DNA of 14,101 nucleotides from CAZPEV01 sp964585635 (GCA_964585635.1 CAZPEV010000081.1:1-14101), one strand, 5' to 3'; numbered from the stretch's first letter, positions 1-7,507 are shown. Notes: generated by a model not told the origin, from the letters alone. Numbers and translations: made by a program.

Positions 1-1427
1 TTTTGAAAGTGGTCACAATCCAAATCTGCCGCATGATCACATATCAGGAAAGCGGAGGTGATTACGGTGTCGGCATTACCGACAGTGTCTTGGGAGATCA
101 GACGCAAATAGCAGACAGGAGTGGGGGGGGACGAGGCGACCCATGAATAGAATCCGATTGTATCCCAAATGGATTGGAAATGCCAGACCGCCAAATCACT
201 CCATGTCCCGGACCTGTTTATGCTAATGGTGACCTTTGTTGTTGTGTCTACCCCAGGGTCGGTTCGCCAAACGATTGAGATTGTATCGCCGATATTGACA
301 TTCCGGACCGTGCTTGCTTCGTGCAAGGAAATGTTGTATGGACCGCCTCGAAAATAGGCAACATAATAATGCACGCTGTCCCATTCCACCGGTGGAGCGT
401 TCATGGTGTCCAGCCAGACTCGGTCCTCATGAGTCTCCCATGTCCATTGTCCCGTATACCACCGCCGTTCCCAATGATGAAAGGCATAGTGATAATCCAC
501 GTATTGGCCGCCTTCATAGAAGGACTGGACAAAGTCATCGGCTTCCAACCGCCGCCATTCGCCGATCAGCCAGCACGATTCATAGGGCAATTCGCAAGCG
601 TTGGCGGCATGGCAACAAAAGGTGTCGATGTACACCTTGGGCGGCGGGCTGGAGGTATAGAGGTTGGGCTGAATGTAGTGATATTCTACTCGGCCAATGC
701 CGCCATTCGTCAGGTAGCTGGTAATTCCCGTATAGAGGGCATAGGCTTCACGATATGCATGATTTCCCCAGTCATAGTAGAAGCTATCGGCTTCCGGGGG
801 ATTGGTAATATAAGAAGCCTCGGTGATGGCAGAAGCCATATTCGAGCAGTATAGAACGGTTTTAGTACTATGCACATCACGGGGCGAGCCGCTTAGATGC
901 TTGCCAAAGTTATCCTGTATTCGCCAACCCAACTTGCGCGCCAATAGTGATGATGTATCTCGTTGGATTGCGCTATCGCTTCGCAAGGAATCACTGGAAT
1001 AGAGAACAACTGCATATTGTATGGTCGTATCGAGATCACCATTATGATGAATGGAAACCAATATTTTCGCATTCAATTCGTTCGCCCTATAGGCACGGCG
1101 GCTGCGTGTGACATATATGTCAGAATACCTTGTCAATTCATAATCCCAGTACCATGTCCAGGGAATGGGAGGATTATAAAGTATATTTTGCAGTTCAAAA
1201 CCAACTTCTAGATTAACCTCCTTTTCACAATATCGGGTACCGCAGCAACTTGAATTATTAATATAAGTACATGAACTGCAATAATTGCTTCCGGAGCAGC
1301 CACCGTGGCCTGGATCTACCATTACATCAATTTCATCCATTAATGCATCCGTTTTTCCATTGATAAGAATCGTGCAGGCTGCAGAAAGAAGGATAAGAAT
1401 AGTGGTACCAGATCTAGTCGCCATCAT
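1..1427 (-). CDS. Secreted N-acetylmuramoyl-L-alanine amidase (Amidase_3), 3' end beyond window
   Basis: A continuous minus-strand reading frame of 475 codons runs from 1427 to the left edge without a stop. Residues 8-24 are hydrophobic, as in a signal peptide. The Amidase_3 hallmarks are in order: VDPGHGG with zinc ligand H41; E68 before KEVNL; a TR...RAN segment (107-116); SIHHN with H127; and ITEASYITNP with the catalytic glutamate E203. The family cleaves the amide bond between N-acetylmuramic acid and L-alanine in peptidoglycan, so a periplasmic or secreted cell-wall role is inferred. Between H41 and E68 sits an insertion with six cysteines (44, 50, 53, 61, 62, 67), much longer than usual. 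From about residue 385 an Ig-like module begins (GDTISIVWRTD...FYSWV...DTVGNADT), as in secreted FCB-group proteins. The start at 1427 is chosen because ATGA overlaps the upstream gene's stop; a second in-frame ATG lies at 1424. The C-terminus is missing. Confidence 0.85.
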   Translation of the reverse strand, partial: MMATRSGTTILILLSAACTILINGKTDALMDEIDVMVDPGHGGCSGSNYCSSCTYINNSSCCGTRYCEKEVNLEVGFELQNILYNPPIPWTWYWDYELTRYSDIYVTRSRRAYRANELNAKILVSIHHNGDLDTTIQYAVVLYSSDSLRSDSAIQRDTSSLLARKLGWRIQDNFGKHLSGSPRDVHSTKTVLYCSNMASAITEASYITNPPEADSFYYDWGNHAYREAYALYTGITSYLTNGGIGRVEYHYIQPNLYTSSPPPKVYIDTFCCHAANACELPYESCWLIGEWRRLEADDFVQSFYEGGQYVDYHYAFHHWERRWYTGQWTWETHEDRVWLDTMNAPPVEWDSVHYYVAYFRGGPYNISLHEASTVRNVNIGDTISIVWRTDPGVDTTTKVTISINRSGTWSDLAVWHFQSIWDTIGFYSWVASSPPTPVCYLRLISQDTVGNADTVITSAFLICDHAADLDCDHFQ

Positions 1428-2470
1428 GGGGTCCCACTTCTATAGACGATGTACAATCGACTCTGATGAAGGAAGGCAATTTTAAGTCCATCGGGGGCAC
1501 ACGCGGGGGCTTTACCGCCTGGCTGACCCGCTAAGGAATCAAGAACTTCAAAATTATTGGTGGCATAGTTATAGGTGCCTATGCCGAAGATTTCATTTTC
1601 ATCGTCGCCTTCCCGAATGAAATTAAATAGCACTTCAGGATAATTCGGATTGAAGGAATAATAGAGGAAATCAAACAGGCAGGCGAGACCCAGCGATTGC
1701 CTAATGATTGAATCGAGATCAATTATTGATGAATCTGGGAGCCTGAATATCCGCCCGCAGATCATTATATGGGAAAGGTCATGGCTGGCCAAAGGTGTCA
1801 TTGGAATGTAAGGATCTGGACGCGGCCAAAGCTGTACTGAATCAGTCATGTCGCCCCTCATTAGGAATATCCCGTTCCTAGTAAGTGTCAACAAATGATC
1901 ATCTTTGAGGAGAGGCATGGAACCTTTGGCACGATATAAGCTTTTGGGCATCAAAGCATACTCGGCACCGTTCCTTAACCTACCGAGTACGTTTTTCATA
2001 TAGAATAAATTTCCTTCCACCGTGAGTGCCGGGCCACTAAATGATTTGGGATCGCCATCTGGGTGATATCCGGTCCCTCGGGTGTATTCTTCCAAGACAT
2101 CCTGTTGGCGGGAGGCAATATCTACTCGAACTAAGCGATTGTAATCGCTGGGACCCCGGGTGCCGGAACTACGCTCTTTTAAATATATTACCAATTCATA
2201 GTTGGACAGCCAGTCATATCGATATGGGTGAATATTGAACGGAATCACAGTCAGGTTCTTGCCCAGAGTATCGCAAATATTCAGCACCCCATCATAGAAA
2301 TAGGCCAGTTTGGTGCCGTCGGGGGACCATTTTAGCGGCCAGACCATCGGATCCAAGTCGGCCGGGCCGACATCGATGACCTTGGTAATCTTATATCCAC
2401 CGGCAAAAATCGGGGCGGTCACGGCCAGGCATATAATCATGGCCAAAATACCGCAAGTGATTGTCCGCAT
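1424..2470 (-). CDS. Secreted TolB-like (PD40) beta-propeller protein
   Basis: The protein has 348 residues. Its N-terminus is a signal peptide (MRTIT, hydrophobic 7-22, cleavage probably near IFA-G at 21-24). Propeller-type repeats are visible: WSPDGTKLAYF at about 48-58 and APDGLKIAFLHQSRLYIV at about 325-342, with weaker repeats between. These are the TolB/PD40 signature, a fold that binds proteins or ligands in the periplasm; no catalytic motif is seen. The frame extends to 2527, but 2470 is preferred because GGGAGA lies eight bases upstream and the signal peptide then starts directly. The stop overlaps the amidase start by four bases (ATGA), so the two are translationally coupled. I infer it may assist or target the amidase at the wall, but the specific function is unknown. 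Confidence 0.7.
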   Translation of the reverse strand: MRTITCGILAMIICLAVTAPIFAGGYKITKVIDVGPADLDPMVWPLKWSPDGTKLAYFYDGVLNICDTLGKNLTVIPFNIHPYRYDWLSNYELVIYLKERSSGTRGPSDYNRLVRVDIASRQQDVLEEYTRGTGYHPDGDPKSFSGPALTVEGNLFYMKNVLGRLRNGAEYALMPKSLYRAKGSMPLLKDDHLLTLTRNGIFLMRGDMTDSVQLWPRPDPYIPMTPLASHDLSHIMICGRIFRLPDSSIIDLDSIIRQSLGLACLFDFLYYSFNPNYPEVLFNFIREGDDENEIFGIGTYNYATNNFEVLDSLAGQPGGKAPACAPDGLKIAFLHQSRLYIVYRSGTP

Positions 2471-2546
2471 ACCAGTCTCCCTGTTTGAATGCCGCCCAAG
2501 ATGAAAGCCCACAACAAAGGTGCCCATAATGCTATGGATACCGTAT

Positions 2547-2574
2547 CTTATATTTTCTTATACACCCTTGTCAA
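2547..2574 (-). promoter_or_regulatory. Sigma-70-type promoter for the propeller-amidase operon
   Basis: On the minus strand a perfect TTGACA (2574-2569) is followed after 16 bases by TATAAG (2552-2547). Transcription would begin near 2540, giving a leader of about 70 bases before the start at 2470. It is oriented and spaced correctly for the two-gene leftward operon. Confidence 0.65.
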
Positions 2575-2751
2575 GTCTTATTTTGAAAATATTTATTCAT
2601 TCAGGCGGGTGGCCCCGCGGATGTGGATATGGTATATAATGATAAGTGCATGCTTGCCGCAGCAGGAGGCCTAGCGACGTATCCCCACAAGCCACTAAAG
2701 CCCTCCCGTCAAAGGACTGTTGAAAGACCTCAGCAAGCCGGGAGTGGCCGG

Positions 2752-3180
2752 TTATCCTTTGAATTTGGCCGTCACGTGAGTTCCATCGCAGAACGGCTTA
2801 TTATGGGAGTGGCCGCAGCGGCAGAAGGTGGTCACCCGGTCGAGATATTTTTCGGTGCCGTCGGTATCCTTGACGATGATATTCCCGCGCACGATAAGCG
2901 GCCCATTCGCTGAGACCTCTACGATAGTCCGCGTGGCGGCAGCCATCGGTTTCGGCTTCGTATCGTTGCGGAAGTAACTCAGCGCACCCGAGGGACATTC
3001 GTCGACCTGAGCGATGATCGCATCCGAAGCGGCGGCAGCCATATTGATCCACGGCCTTTTCCGGGGATTGAAAACGGCGCCTAAGCCATTCCAGCAGATG
3101 GCGGAATGGATGCACAGATTCGGTTTCCACACTACGGTCACTTCCCCGTTCGTGTATTCTTTGGTGGTTTTGTCTCTCAT
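2752..3180 (-). CDS. YjdI-like Fer4_19 plus CDGSH iron-sulfur protein
   Basis: The protein has 142 residues and two small iron-sulfur modules. The N-terminal half resembles the divergent mono-cluster ferredoxin domain Fer4_19 (E. coli YjdI): C23-I-H-S-A-I-C29 and later ECPSGAL with C62. The C-terminal half carries a CDGSH motif, FCRCGHSHNKPFCDGTH, with ligands C120, C122, C131 and H135, which in this family holds a [2Fe-2S] cluster with three Cys and one His. No signal peptide is present, so it is cytoplasmic. Start 3180 is supported by AAAGGA nine bases upstream. It lies 17 bases after the GNAT gene in the same direction, matching the known yjdJ-yjdI pairing. The physiological role is not established; redox or iron-sulfur handling is the usual inference. 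Confidence 0.88.
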   Translation of the reverse strand: MRDKTTKEYTNGEVTVVWKPNLCIHSAICWNGLGAVFNPRKRPWINMAAAASDAIIAQVDECPSGALSYFRNDTKPKPMAAATRTIVEVSANGPLIVRGNIIVKDTDGTEKYLDRVTTFCRCGHSHNKPFCDGTHVTAKFKG

Positions 3181-3197
3181 GGCGGCGATCCTTTCGG

Positions 3198-3482
3198 TTA
3201 TTGAAGCAACACGTCGGCGAATTCAGGGTTCTTATCGAATTCCGCCTTAGCGAACGGACAAAGCGGCAGAATCTTTAATTGACGCTGCCGGGCATAATCA
3301 ACCACCGCCCGCACCAGTTGTCGGCCGACCCCCCGGCCCTTCAGCGCCGAGGATACGCCGGTATGGTCAATAATGAGGGACGATGTCCCGGATAACAGAT
3401 ATGTCATCTCGGCGAGTTGCCGGCCTTCTTCTTCGATGAAGAACATGCCTTTGGATCCGTCAGACTGATGTTTGATTTCCAT
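3198..3482 (-). CDS. Small GNAT-family N-acetyltransferase, YjdJ-like (COG2388)
   Basis: The protein has 94 residues, typical of the minimal YjdJ-type GNAT proteins. The acetyl-CoA pyrophosphate-binding loop is KGRGVGRQLV (48-57). It is followed by a helix and the subfamily motif LPLCPFAKAEFDKNPEFADVL (72-92), which contains a conserved cysteine at 75. Start 3482 is chosen over 3500 because AAGGGTG lies just upstream of it, whereas nothing like a ribosome site precedes 3500. It is the first confident gene of a leftward pair with the CDGSH protein. The acceptor substrate is unknown for the family. Confidence 0.85.
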   Translation of the reverse strand: MEIKHQSDGSKGMFFIEEEGRQLAEMTYLLSGTSSLIIDHTGVSSALKGRGVGRQLVRAVVDYARQRQLKILPLCPFAKAEFDKNPEFADVLLQ

Positions 3483-3612
3483 AATCACCCTTGGCTGCAT
3501 TTAGACAAATAGGACATATAACAATCGCGGCCTCTGAATGTTTCCCGGCCTCGGCGCAAAATTCGGTGCAGGGCCGGGCTGGTCGTGTCGCCAATTCGTC
3601 GAAGCCCCCCAT
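3460..3612 (-). CDS. Possible 50-aa cysteine-containing small protein (doubtful)
   Basis: A minus-strand frame of 50 codons (MGGFDELATR... to ...GNQTSV) ends 23 bases inside the GNAT gene. It contains C15-x3-C19 and C33-x2-C36, a spacing that could bind a metal. Third codon positions are mostly G or C, as in real genes of this window. A ribosome site is weak (GGAAG about 12 bases upstream), and I recognise no family. It could be a leader gene of the GNAT-CDGSH operon, a decayed remnant, or chance. Confidence 0.2.
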   Translation of the reverse strand: MGGFDELATRPARPCTEFCAEAGKHSEAAIVICPICLNAAKGDYGNQTSV

Positions 3613-3824
3613 CAAGGTGCGAACTTCCGGCCAAAATATAATTGATATCGGACGGAGCTCGCTCTATTTTTTGATAAATATTCCCTTTCTCACGGGGAGA
3701 TCAATTCGTCGATTTTGCCTAAGGACATGCCATCAATGAATCTGATGCGAGAAGAATTTGTCTAATGTGACCGCTGCCGGATCGCTAATTGATTATTCCA
3801 CACCCTTTGGGCCATGCCTGGTCA
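3613..3824. other. Intergenic stretch with no recognised feature
   Basis: This lies between the metallo-hydrolase gene (ending at 3825) and the GNAT operon. I see no gene, no convincing promoter and no hairpin followed by a T-run on either strand. Confidence 0.5.
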
Positions 3825-4685
3825 TCATCGAAAAACCCATCGCTGCATGGAATGCTGCGGCACGATGACTTCCTCCGCCACCGGCTGCTGTTCCGGATGG
3901 CCGCCGGGTCTGTGGCCCGGCGACAGATGCATCAGGATCACCCGATCCGGGTGGATGACGTCCCGAACGAGCTTCTGGCGGAAGGTCAGCATTTCCCCGG
4001 CACTCCACCATTGGACAAAGGCGAGGTCAATCGAATCCGTGCCATATTCATACGCCTTGTACCTGAGGAGATCATGCATGCCGGCGTCACCCGAATGATA
4101 GACCACCCATCCCGCGACTGAGAACAAATACTCCAGATGCTGGACATTCCGATGGCGATCGACCGATACCCCCGTTGATTCGTCTTCTTCCAAGTATGGC
4201 GAATGCGGGGTTCTCCTAGCTTTAATCGCCACTCCCGCAATGGTGATCGTCACGGCTGAATCCAGCGATGGGGAAACGACGCGGAGGCGGTCCCGTATTT
4301 CATCATAATGGGCCGATCCGGCCAGCGCCTGCGCCACATCAGGAGGACAGACGAGTATCCCCGAGCGGTTATGCCTCAGGTGATCGATGACAATCCCGGC
4401 GTTGAAATGATCCACGTGGGCATGGGTGACCGCGACAATATCGACGTCGTCGAAGGGCGGCCGGGCGCCGACCATCAGGTCAACCACGCTGTCGGATGGA
4501 ACGAAGCACCAGTCACTCTCAAAATTGCCAAACAGCGCATCGATCAGGATCTTCTTTTGGTCACACTCGATGAGAAATCCCGTGTTGGCGACGTATGTAA
4601 CGGCCAGCGGCGCCCGCGGTGCCGGTTGGGTGCAGGCTGCAGAAACAAGCGCAAATATCAGTAACGCCACTCGGCCCAAGTACAT
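3825..4685 (-). CDS. Exported metallo-beta-lactamase-fold hydrolase, UlaG-like, possibly a lipoprotein
   Basis: The protein has 286 residues. The N-terminus (MYLGRVALLIFALVSAAC) is a signal peptide ending at C18. SAAC is only a near-match to a lipobox, and the Pro-rich stretch after it fits a lipoprotein linker. The metallo-hydrolase core begins with VTYVANTGFLIE and ILIDALF. It has the di-metal motif THAHVDH (H88, H90, D92, H93), H183, YHSGDAG with D200, and MHLSPGH with H253. The arrangement is closest to the UlaG-like branch, whose members hydrolyse lactones and other esters; the substrate here is unknown. The open frame reaches 4931, but 4685 is preferred: AAGGAGAT sits just upstream and the signal peptide starts there. 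The preceding codons show no domain. Two stops in tandem end the gene. Confidence 0.82.
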   Translation of the reverse strand: MYLGRVALLIFALVSAACTQPAPRAPLAVTYVANTGFLIECDQKKILIDALFGNFESDWCFVPSDSVVDLMVGARPPFDDVDIVAVTHAHVDHFNAGIVIDHLRHNRSGILVCPPDVAQALAGSAHYDEIRDRLRVVSPSLDSAVTITIAGVAIKARRTPHSPYLEEDESTGVSVDRHRNVQHLEYLFSVAGWVVYHSGDAGMHDLLRYKAYEYGTDSIDLAFVQWWSAGEMLTFRQKLVRDVIHPDRVILMHLSPGHRPGGHPEQQPVAEEVIVPQHSMQRWVFR

Positions 4686-4991
4686 GAGATCTCCTTTTCC
4701 ATAATAGACGGCCGTCATGGCCGAAAGTTCAGTCCCGAGAAAAGCTGGCCTGGTGGCAGGGGGGGCGTTGGGCTTGGGCGGCGTTTTGTATCGGCATAAC
4801 CATGATTTTAGCCCGCCTAAACCGCCGGCAAACGCATTTTCGGGCTTCGGGGGCCGGCATATGGAAGAATTGGCTTGCCATCTCCTTGATCCGAATTCCC
4901 GTACTGATGAGAATCGCGTACGGAACGACATCCCCTTATGCGCCTAGCACAAGATGAAGTTTTCTTGCCATCGATGTAGCGGGCGGCCATC

Positions 4992-5010
4992 CCCATGCGG
5001 TACGCATGGG
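4992..5010. repeat. Perfect 8-bp inverted repeat with 3-base loop
   Basis: CCCATGCG and CGCATGGG flank the loop GTA. There is no T-run on either side, so it is not an ordinary terminator. It might be an operator or a chance hairpin. Confidence 0.35.
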
Positions 5011-5092
5011 CGATTGTCCACGAAACCGACGGCACTTTTTCCCCCTAACTCATTGAATTTCAACATAAATAAGGAAGCAGGCTGGTTCCGAA

Positions 5093-5109
5093 TGTTCGAA
5101 TACTGAACA
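5093..5109. promoter_or_regulatory. Candidate upstream activator site (TGTTC-N7-GAACA)
   Basis: A symmetric element, TGTTC then seven bases then GAACA, lies about 120-130 bases upstream of the sigma-54-like promoter of the PEP-CTERM gene. This is the usual distance for an enhancer-binding activator. The binding role is inference. Confidence 0.3.
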
Positions 5110-5224
5110 GTTCCAAAATTACGATAGATTTCCAAGAGACCAAACCATCCACATTGATCGTTGTAACTTGCGCAATATCAACCAATTAGTGTATTTCATT
5201 ATTATTTATAAAAAGGGGGGTGGA

Positions 5225-5240
5225 TGGTATCAGTTTTGCT
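5225..5240 (+). promoter_or_regulatory. Sigma-54-like (-24/-12) promoter of the PEP-CTERM gene
   Basis: TGGTATCAGTTTTGCT keeps the invariant GG and GC dinucleotides exactly ten bases apart (5226-5227 and 5238-5239) and the TTGCW half, with some mismatches in the -24 box. Transcription would start near 5251, giving a leader of about 58 bases. PEP-CTERM genes are known to be under RpoN with PrsK/PrsR-type regulators in other bacteria, which fits. Confidence 0.5.
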
Positions 5241-5308
5241 TAAGGGTAGGGTTGCGTAAAGATTGAACAAACCAAAGGACCCATAGGGACTTGTTAGGAG
5301 GATGCGCA

Positions 5309-5935
5309 ATGAAGAAATTCACCATGTTTTTCCTGGTCGCTGTCACGTTTATAGCCGTGACCGGCACAGCCAACGCGCTAAGCTGGACCACCAATGTGGC
5401 CCACATATATGCAGCCGGCGGGCTGGATGTGGCGGTACCAGGACTTGAAGGTAGCTTGATTAATTCGCTGGCCGATCCCTTCGGCGGCACGATCGGATTT
5501 TCCACCCCGGTTGAGATTCGGACCGGGAATGTTACTTGGAACCCCTGGCGTTCCGGTTCCAACGCTCCGGTGCTGTGGAGCGGCATGGGGCAGAACTCGG
5601 TTACATTGACTTTTGACCACTCTCCTATCGCTTTTGGCATGTATGCCATGCCGAATCTGCTGTCCTCGCCATTCGACGTGACTCTCGGTCTGGAGGATGG
5701 CTCCGAACTGACGCAGACAATCGACGGACTTGATGGGCCGTCGTTCTTCGGCTTTAGGAACGGGGTTGGCGTTGATTGGATGACGATCAGCGTTGACGAA
5801 CCGACATATGGCCTTGGATTTGGCGAGATGGTTATGGCGGCCGAATCTGCACCTACCGTTCCCGAACCGGCCACACTGTTGCTGTTTGGCTTGGGGCTGG
5901 TTGGCGCCGGCGCGGTGAGAAAATTCCGGCGATAG
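5309..5935 (+). CDS. PEP-CTERM sorting domain-containing exported protein
   Basis: The protein has 208 residues. A signal peptide (MKKFTMFFLVAVTFIAV) is probably cut after ANA at residue 23. The middle of the protein is beta-rich and unrecognised, with phrases such as PFGGTIGFSTPVEI and LDGPSFFGFR, as in many low-complexity PEP-CTERM proteins. The C-terminus is the classic exosortase signal: VPEPATLLLFG (PEP at 185-187), a Gly/Leu-rich membrane span, and the basic tail RKFRR. Proteins of this type are exported, processed by exosortase (EpsH family) and linked to exopolysaccharide or surface structures. No exosortase is in the window. ATG at 5309 is chosen because AGGAGG (5296-5301) lies seven bases upstream; the TTG at 5291 would precede it. 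The gene stands alone, with its own promoter and terminator. Confidence 0.9.
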   Translation: MKKFTMFFLVAVTFIAVTGTANALSWTTNVAHIYAAGGLDVAVPGLEGSLINSLADPFGGTIGFSTPVEIRTGNVTWNPWRSGSNAPVLWSGMGQNSVTLTFDHSPIAFGMYAMPNLLSSPFDVTLGLEDGSELTQTIDGLDGPSFFGFRNGVGVDWMTISVDEPTYGLGFGEMVMAAESAPTVPEPATLLLFGLGLVGAGAVRKFRR

Positions 5936-5956
5936 AATAGCGTTACGAGTATAGGA

Positions 5957-5988
5957 CCCGCAATCGCTCCGATTGCGGGTTTTTTTTT
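5957..5988 (+). terminator. Rho-independent terminator of the PEP-CTERM gene
   Basis: CCCGCAATCG and CGATTGCGGG form a perfect 10-bp stem with loop CTC, followed by nine T residues (5980-5988). It begins 21 bases after the stop codon. Confidence 0.95.
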
Positions 5989-6393
5989 GCCCGGAAGCAA
6001 GGCCTGCTTTTGCTTCCCGCCAATATAGGCCCGATGCAGGCGGGGTCATTAGACGTTGGTGCAAGCCGGCGGGCGCCGGGCAGAACAAAACCGACTCCGA
6101 ATATAAATAATGCGAAATCGATGGGACTTCACTATCGGCCGCGCGGAGGATCGACGCCAAATTTCGTTGGATTAGCATGGTACGGTTGGGGTTGCGGGAA
6201 ATTGCGTTCGTGTGTTCATTTTGTTGTTCTTCATGATTTCCCCCGGCATTTGATGGTGATTGGGTGTGTCCGGCGGATGGCCTGATCGGCCGGGCGATTG
6301 AACCTTGGCACACGAGGGCGTGTGGCAAGCACAAGAAGAGGTCGTGTCAACCCGCGGCCGATGTGGACCTGCCGCGGCGGGCCGCGCACGGAA
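5989..6393. other. Convergent intergenic region without a supported gene
   Basis: This region lies between the converging PEP-CTERM and DUF488 genes. Frames on both strands give no recognisable protein and no ribosome site. It contains an imperfect hairpin at 6304-6329 and GC-rich repeats of CCGCGG near 6350-6380. No T-tailed terminator for the DUF488 gene is evident. Confidence 0.55.
6304..6329. repeat. Long imperfect hairpin downstream of DUF488
   Basis: CTTG-G-CACACG pairs with CGTGTG-G-CAAG around the loop AGGG, with one G-G mismatch. There is no T-run. It may end or stabilise the leftward DUF488 transcript. Confidence 0.4.
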
Positions 6394-6837
6394 TTAAATG
6401 TGTATTATCTCCAGCCTGTTTCCGCCATATTCTTTGATTCTATCTGCGACGATAGAGCGGTGACATTGATCAGAGGAAAGCTCAAGACACATCAGGCAGG
6501 TATTTCCATCAGAGATGCATTCGTGAACCTCTTTTACCGCTTCAATATTTTGGGATAGGTGTTCGGAAAATGCTTTGAAGAAGTAGCCGTAATCCCGATC
6601 GGATTTCAACTTATTGCGGATAGTTGACGGGCAGCCGAGGGCTTTTATATGAACATAATCAATATGCTCATCCTGAAGCCGTTCCCGCAGGGCCGATTTC
6701 GAAAACGCTTTCTTCCTTGAGAAAGGAATCTCTCTTACATCAACCAAGCGAGAAATATGGAACTGCTTCAGGAGTGCGACAAACTCGTCGATGTCCCGCC
6801 CTTCATACCCGATCGTGAATAGCTCATACTTCTTCAT
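6394..6837 (-). CDS. DUF488 domain-containing protein
   Basis: The protein has 147 residues, the usual length for DUF488. The signature motifs are present: FTIGYEGRDIDEF (7-19), LVDVREIPFSRKKAFSK (31-47, including D33 and R35), YVHIKALGCP (61-70), LMCLE (115-119) and CHR (125-127). The family is cytoplasmic and conserved, and its biochemical role is unsettled. Start 6837 gives the full N-terminal strand of the domain, but no Shine-Dalgarno sequence is visible. The bases upstream are very AT-rich, so a short leader or leaderless start is possible. It is 118 bases downstream of the pYEATS gene on the same strand and could be read through from it. Confidence 0.87.
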   Translation of the reverse strand: MKKYELFTIGYEGRDIDEFVALLKQFHISRLVDVREIPFSRKKAFSKSALRERLQDEHIDYVHIKALGCPSTIRNKLKSDRDYGYFFKAFSEHLSQNIEAVKEVHECISDGNTCLMCLELSSDQCHRSIVADRIKEYGGNRLEIIHI

Positions 6838-6955
6838 AAGGCGTGATTATGATATATACTATAGCGATATAAAGGAAGGAAATTTTCGATTGTAGAGGCA
6901 AAGCTGACACACAGCGCAGGCCATACCTTCTCTCTGAAAATGCGGGCCACCCGTC

Positions 6956-7507
6956 TCACAAATTGAGGTAACGCTCCAACCTTAGTTCGCGGCCATCTTT
7001 GAAACGAACAACCGCTGCCACATTGAATTCCCCCCAGACCACTACGACAAGTTCGAAGGAATTGCGCCGGTTACGAATCGTCATCACTGGCTCCTTAAAT
7101 GTCTCGTGCAGGAAGTACGTTATTTCTGTGACTTGGTCAAGGATGCCTGGGTCGTCGGCGTCAACGAAAATCCGAACCTCGAATAATTGACGGTGGTCGT
7201 CCGGATAAAGATTCCTTGAAGCTGGGTGTGCCGTATGAACAAGGTAAATGTCACTCGGAGGTAGGTCGACACCGGACTTATGGGCATTGGTCGTCTTCGA
7301 CACCAATGGCGAACTGGCCATTTCCGCGAGTTTCGGTACAGCCCCAACTCTAATACCGCTGGTGCCGGCTTCGAACTCCGCTCCGGCCGCCACCCGGTCC
7401 TCAAAAGCCTTTAGCAGTCGCTTCAATGGACCACGTGCTAACAACACCAGAACCGCCAGGAAAAGGGGCCACACGAGCTCTTGTAGGAATGGAATCCACT
7501 CCTTCAT
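6956..7507 (-). CDS. Membrane-anchored pYEATS-domain protein
   Basis: The protein has 183 residues. Residues 8-24 form one membrane span (ELVWPLFLAVLVLLARG), followed by a basic flank (GPLKRLLK) and a linker to about 85. The C-terminal domain (about 85-183) is immunoglobulin-like and fits the prokaryotic YEATS family. Its signature phrases are VTEITYFLHETFKEPV, NSFELVVVVWGEFNVAAVVRFKDG and LERYL. Eukaryotic YEATS domains read acylated lysines; bacterial versions have been linked to conflict or immune loci. The basic flank suggests the domain is in the cytoplasm. Start 7507 has GGAGA seven bases upstream. It lies 163 bases downstream of the SDH protease on the same strand, so joint action as sensor plus effector is a reasonable inference, not shown. 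Confidence 0.65.
   Translation of the reverse strand: MKEWIPFLQELVWPLFLAVLVLLARGPLKRLLKAFEDRVAAGAEFEAGTSGIRVGAVPKLAEMASSPLVSKTTNAHKSGVDLPPSDIYLVHTAHPASRNLYPDDHRQLFEVRIFVDADDPGILDQVTEITYFLHETFKEPVMTIRNRRNSFELVVVVWGEFNVAAVVRFKDGRELRLERYLNL

Larger units (their letters stand above)
4686..5224. other. Long noncoding block upstream of the metallo-hydrolase and PEP-CTERM genes
   Basis: The divergent genes at 4685 and 5309 leave about 620 bases without a convincing gene. The half near 4700-4870 is GC-rich, with runs that translate as low-complexity Pro/Gly/Asn peptides on both strands. That pattern is typical of noncoding repeats rather than genes. The half from 5040 to 5215 is AT-rich and holds the inverted repeats listed separately. 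Short frames at 4817-5035 and 4944-5135 on the minus strand have no ribosome site or recognisable domain. Confidence 0.5.

Noticed and set aside
321..854. Plus-strand 177-codon frame
   Set aside because: It is antisense to the amidase, whose zinc and catalytic motifs make the minus strand certain.
2635..2640. Perfect TATAAT on the plus strand
   Set aside because: No -35 box at 16-18 bases upstream and no rightward gene downstream.
4686..4931. N-terminal extension of the metallo-hydrolase
   Set aside because: It would place 80 unstructured residues before a clean signal peptide; a strong ribosome site precedes 4685.
5378..6334. Long minus-strand frame opposite the PEP-CTERM gene
   Set aside because: It crosses the terminator and has no domain; the opposite strand has signal peptide, PEP-CTERM and ribosome site.
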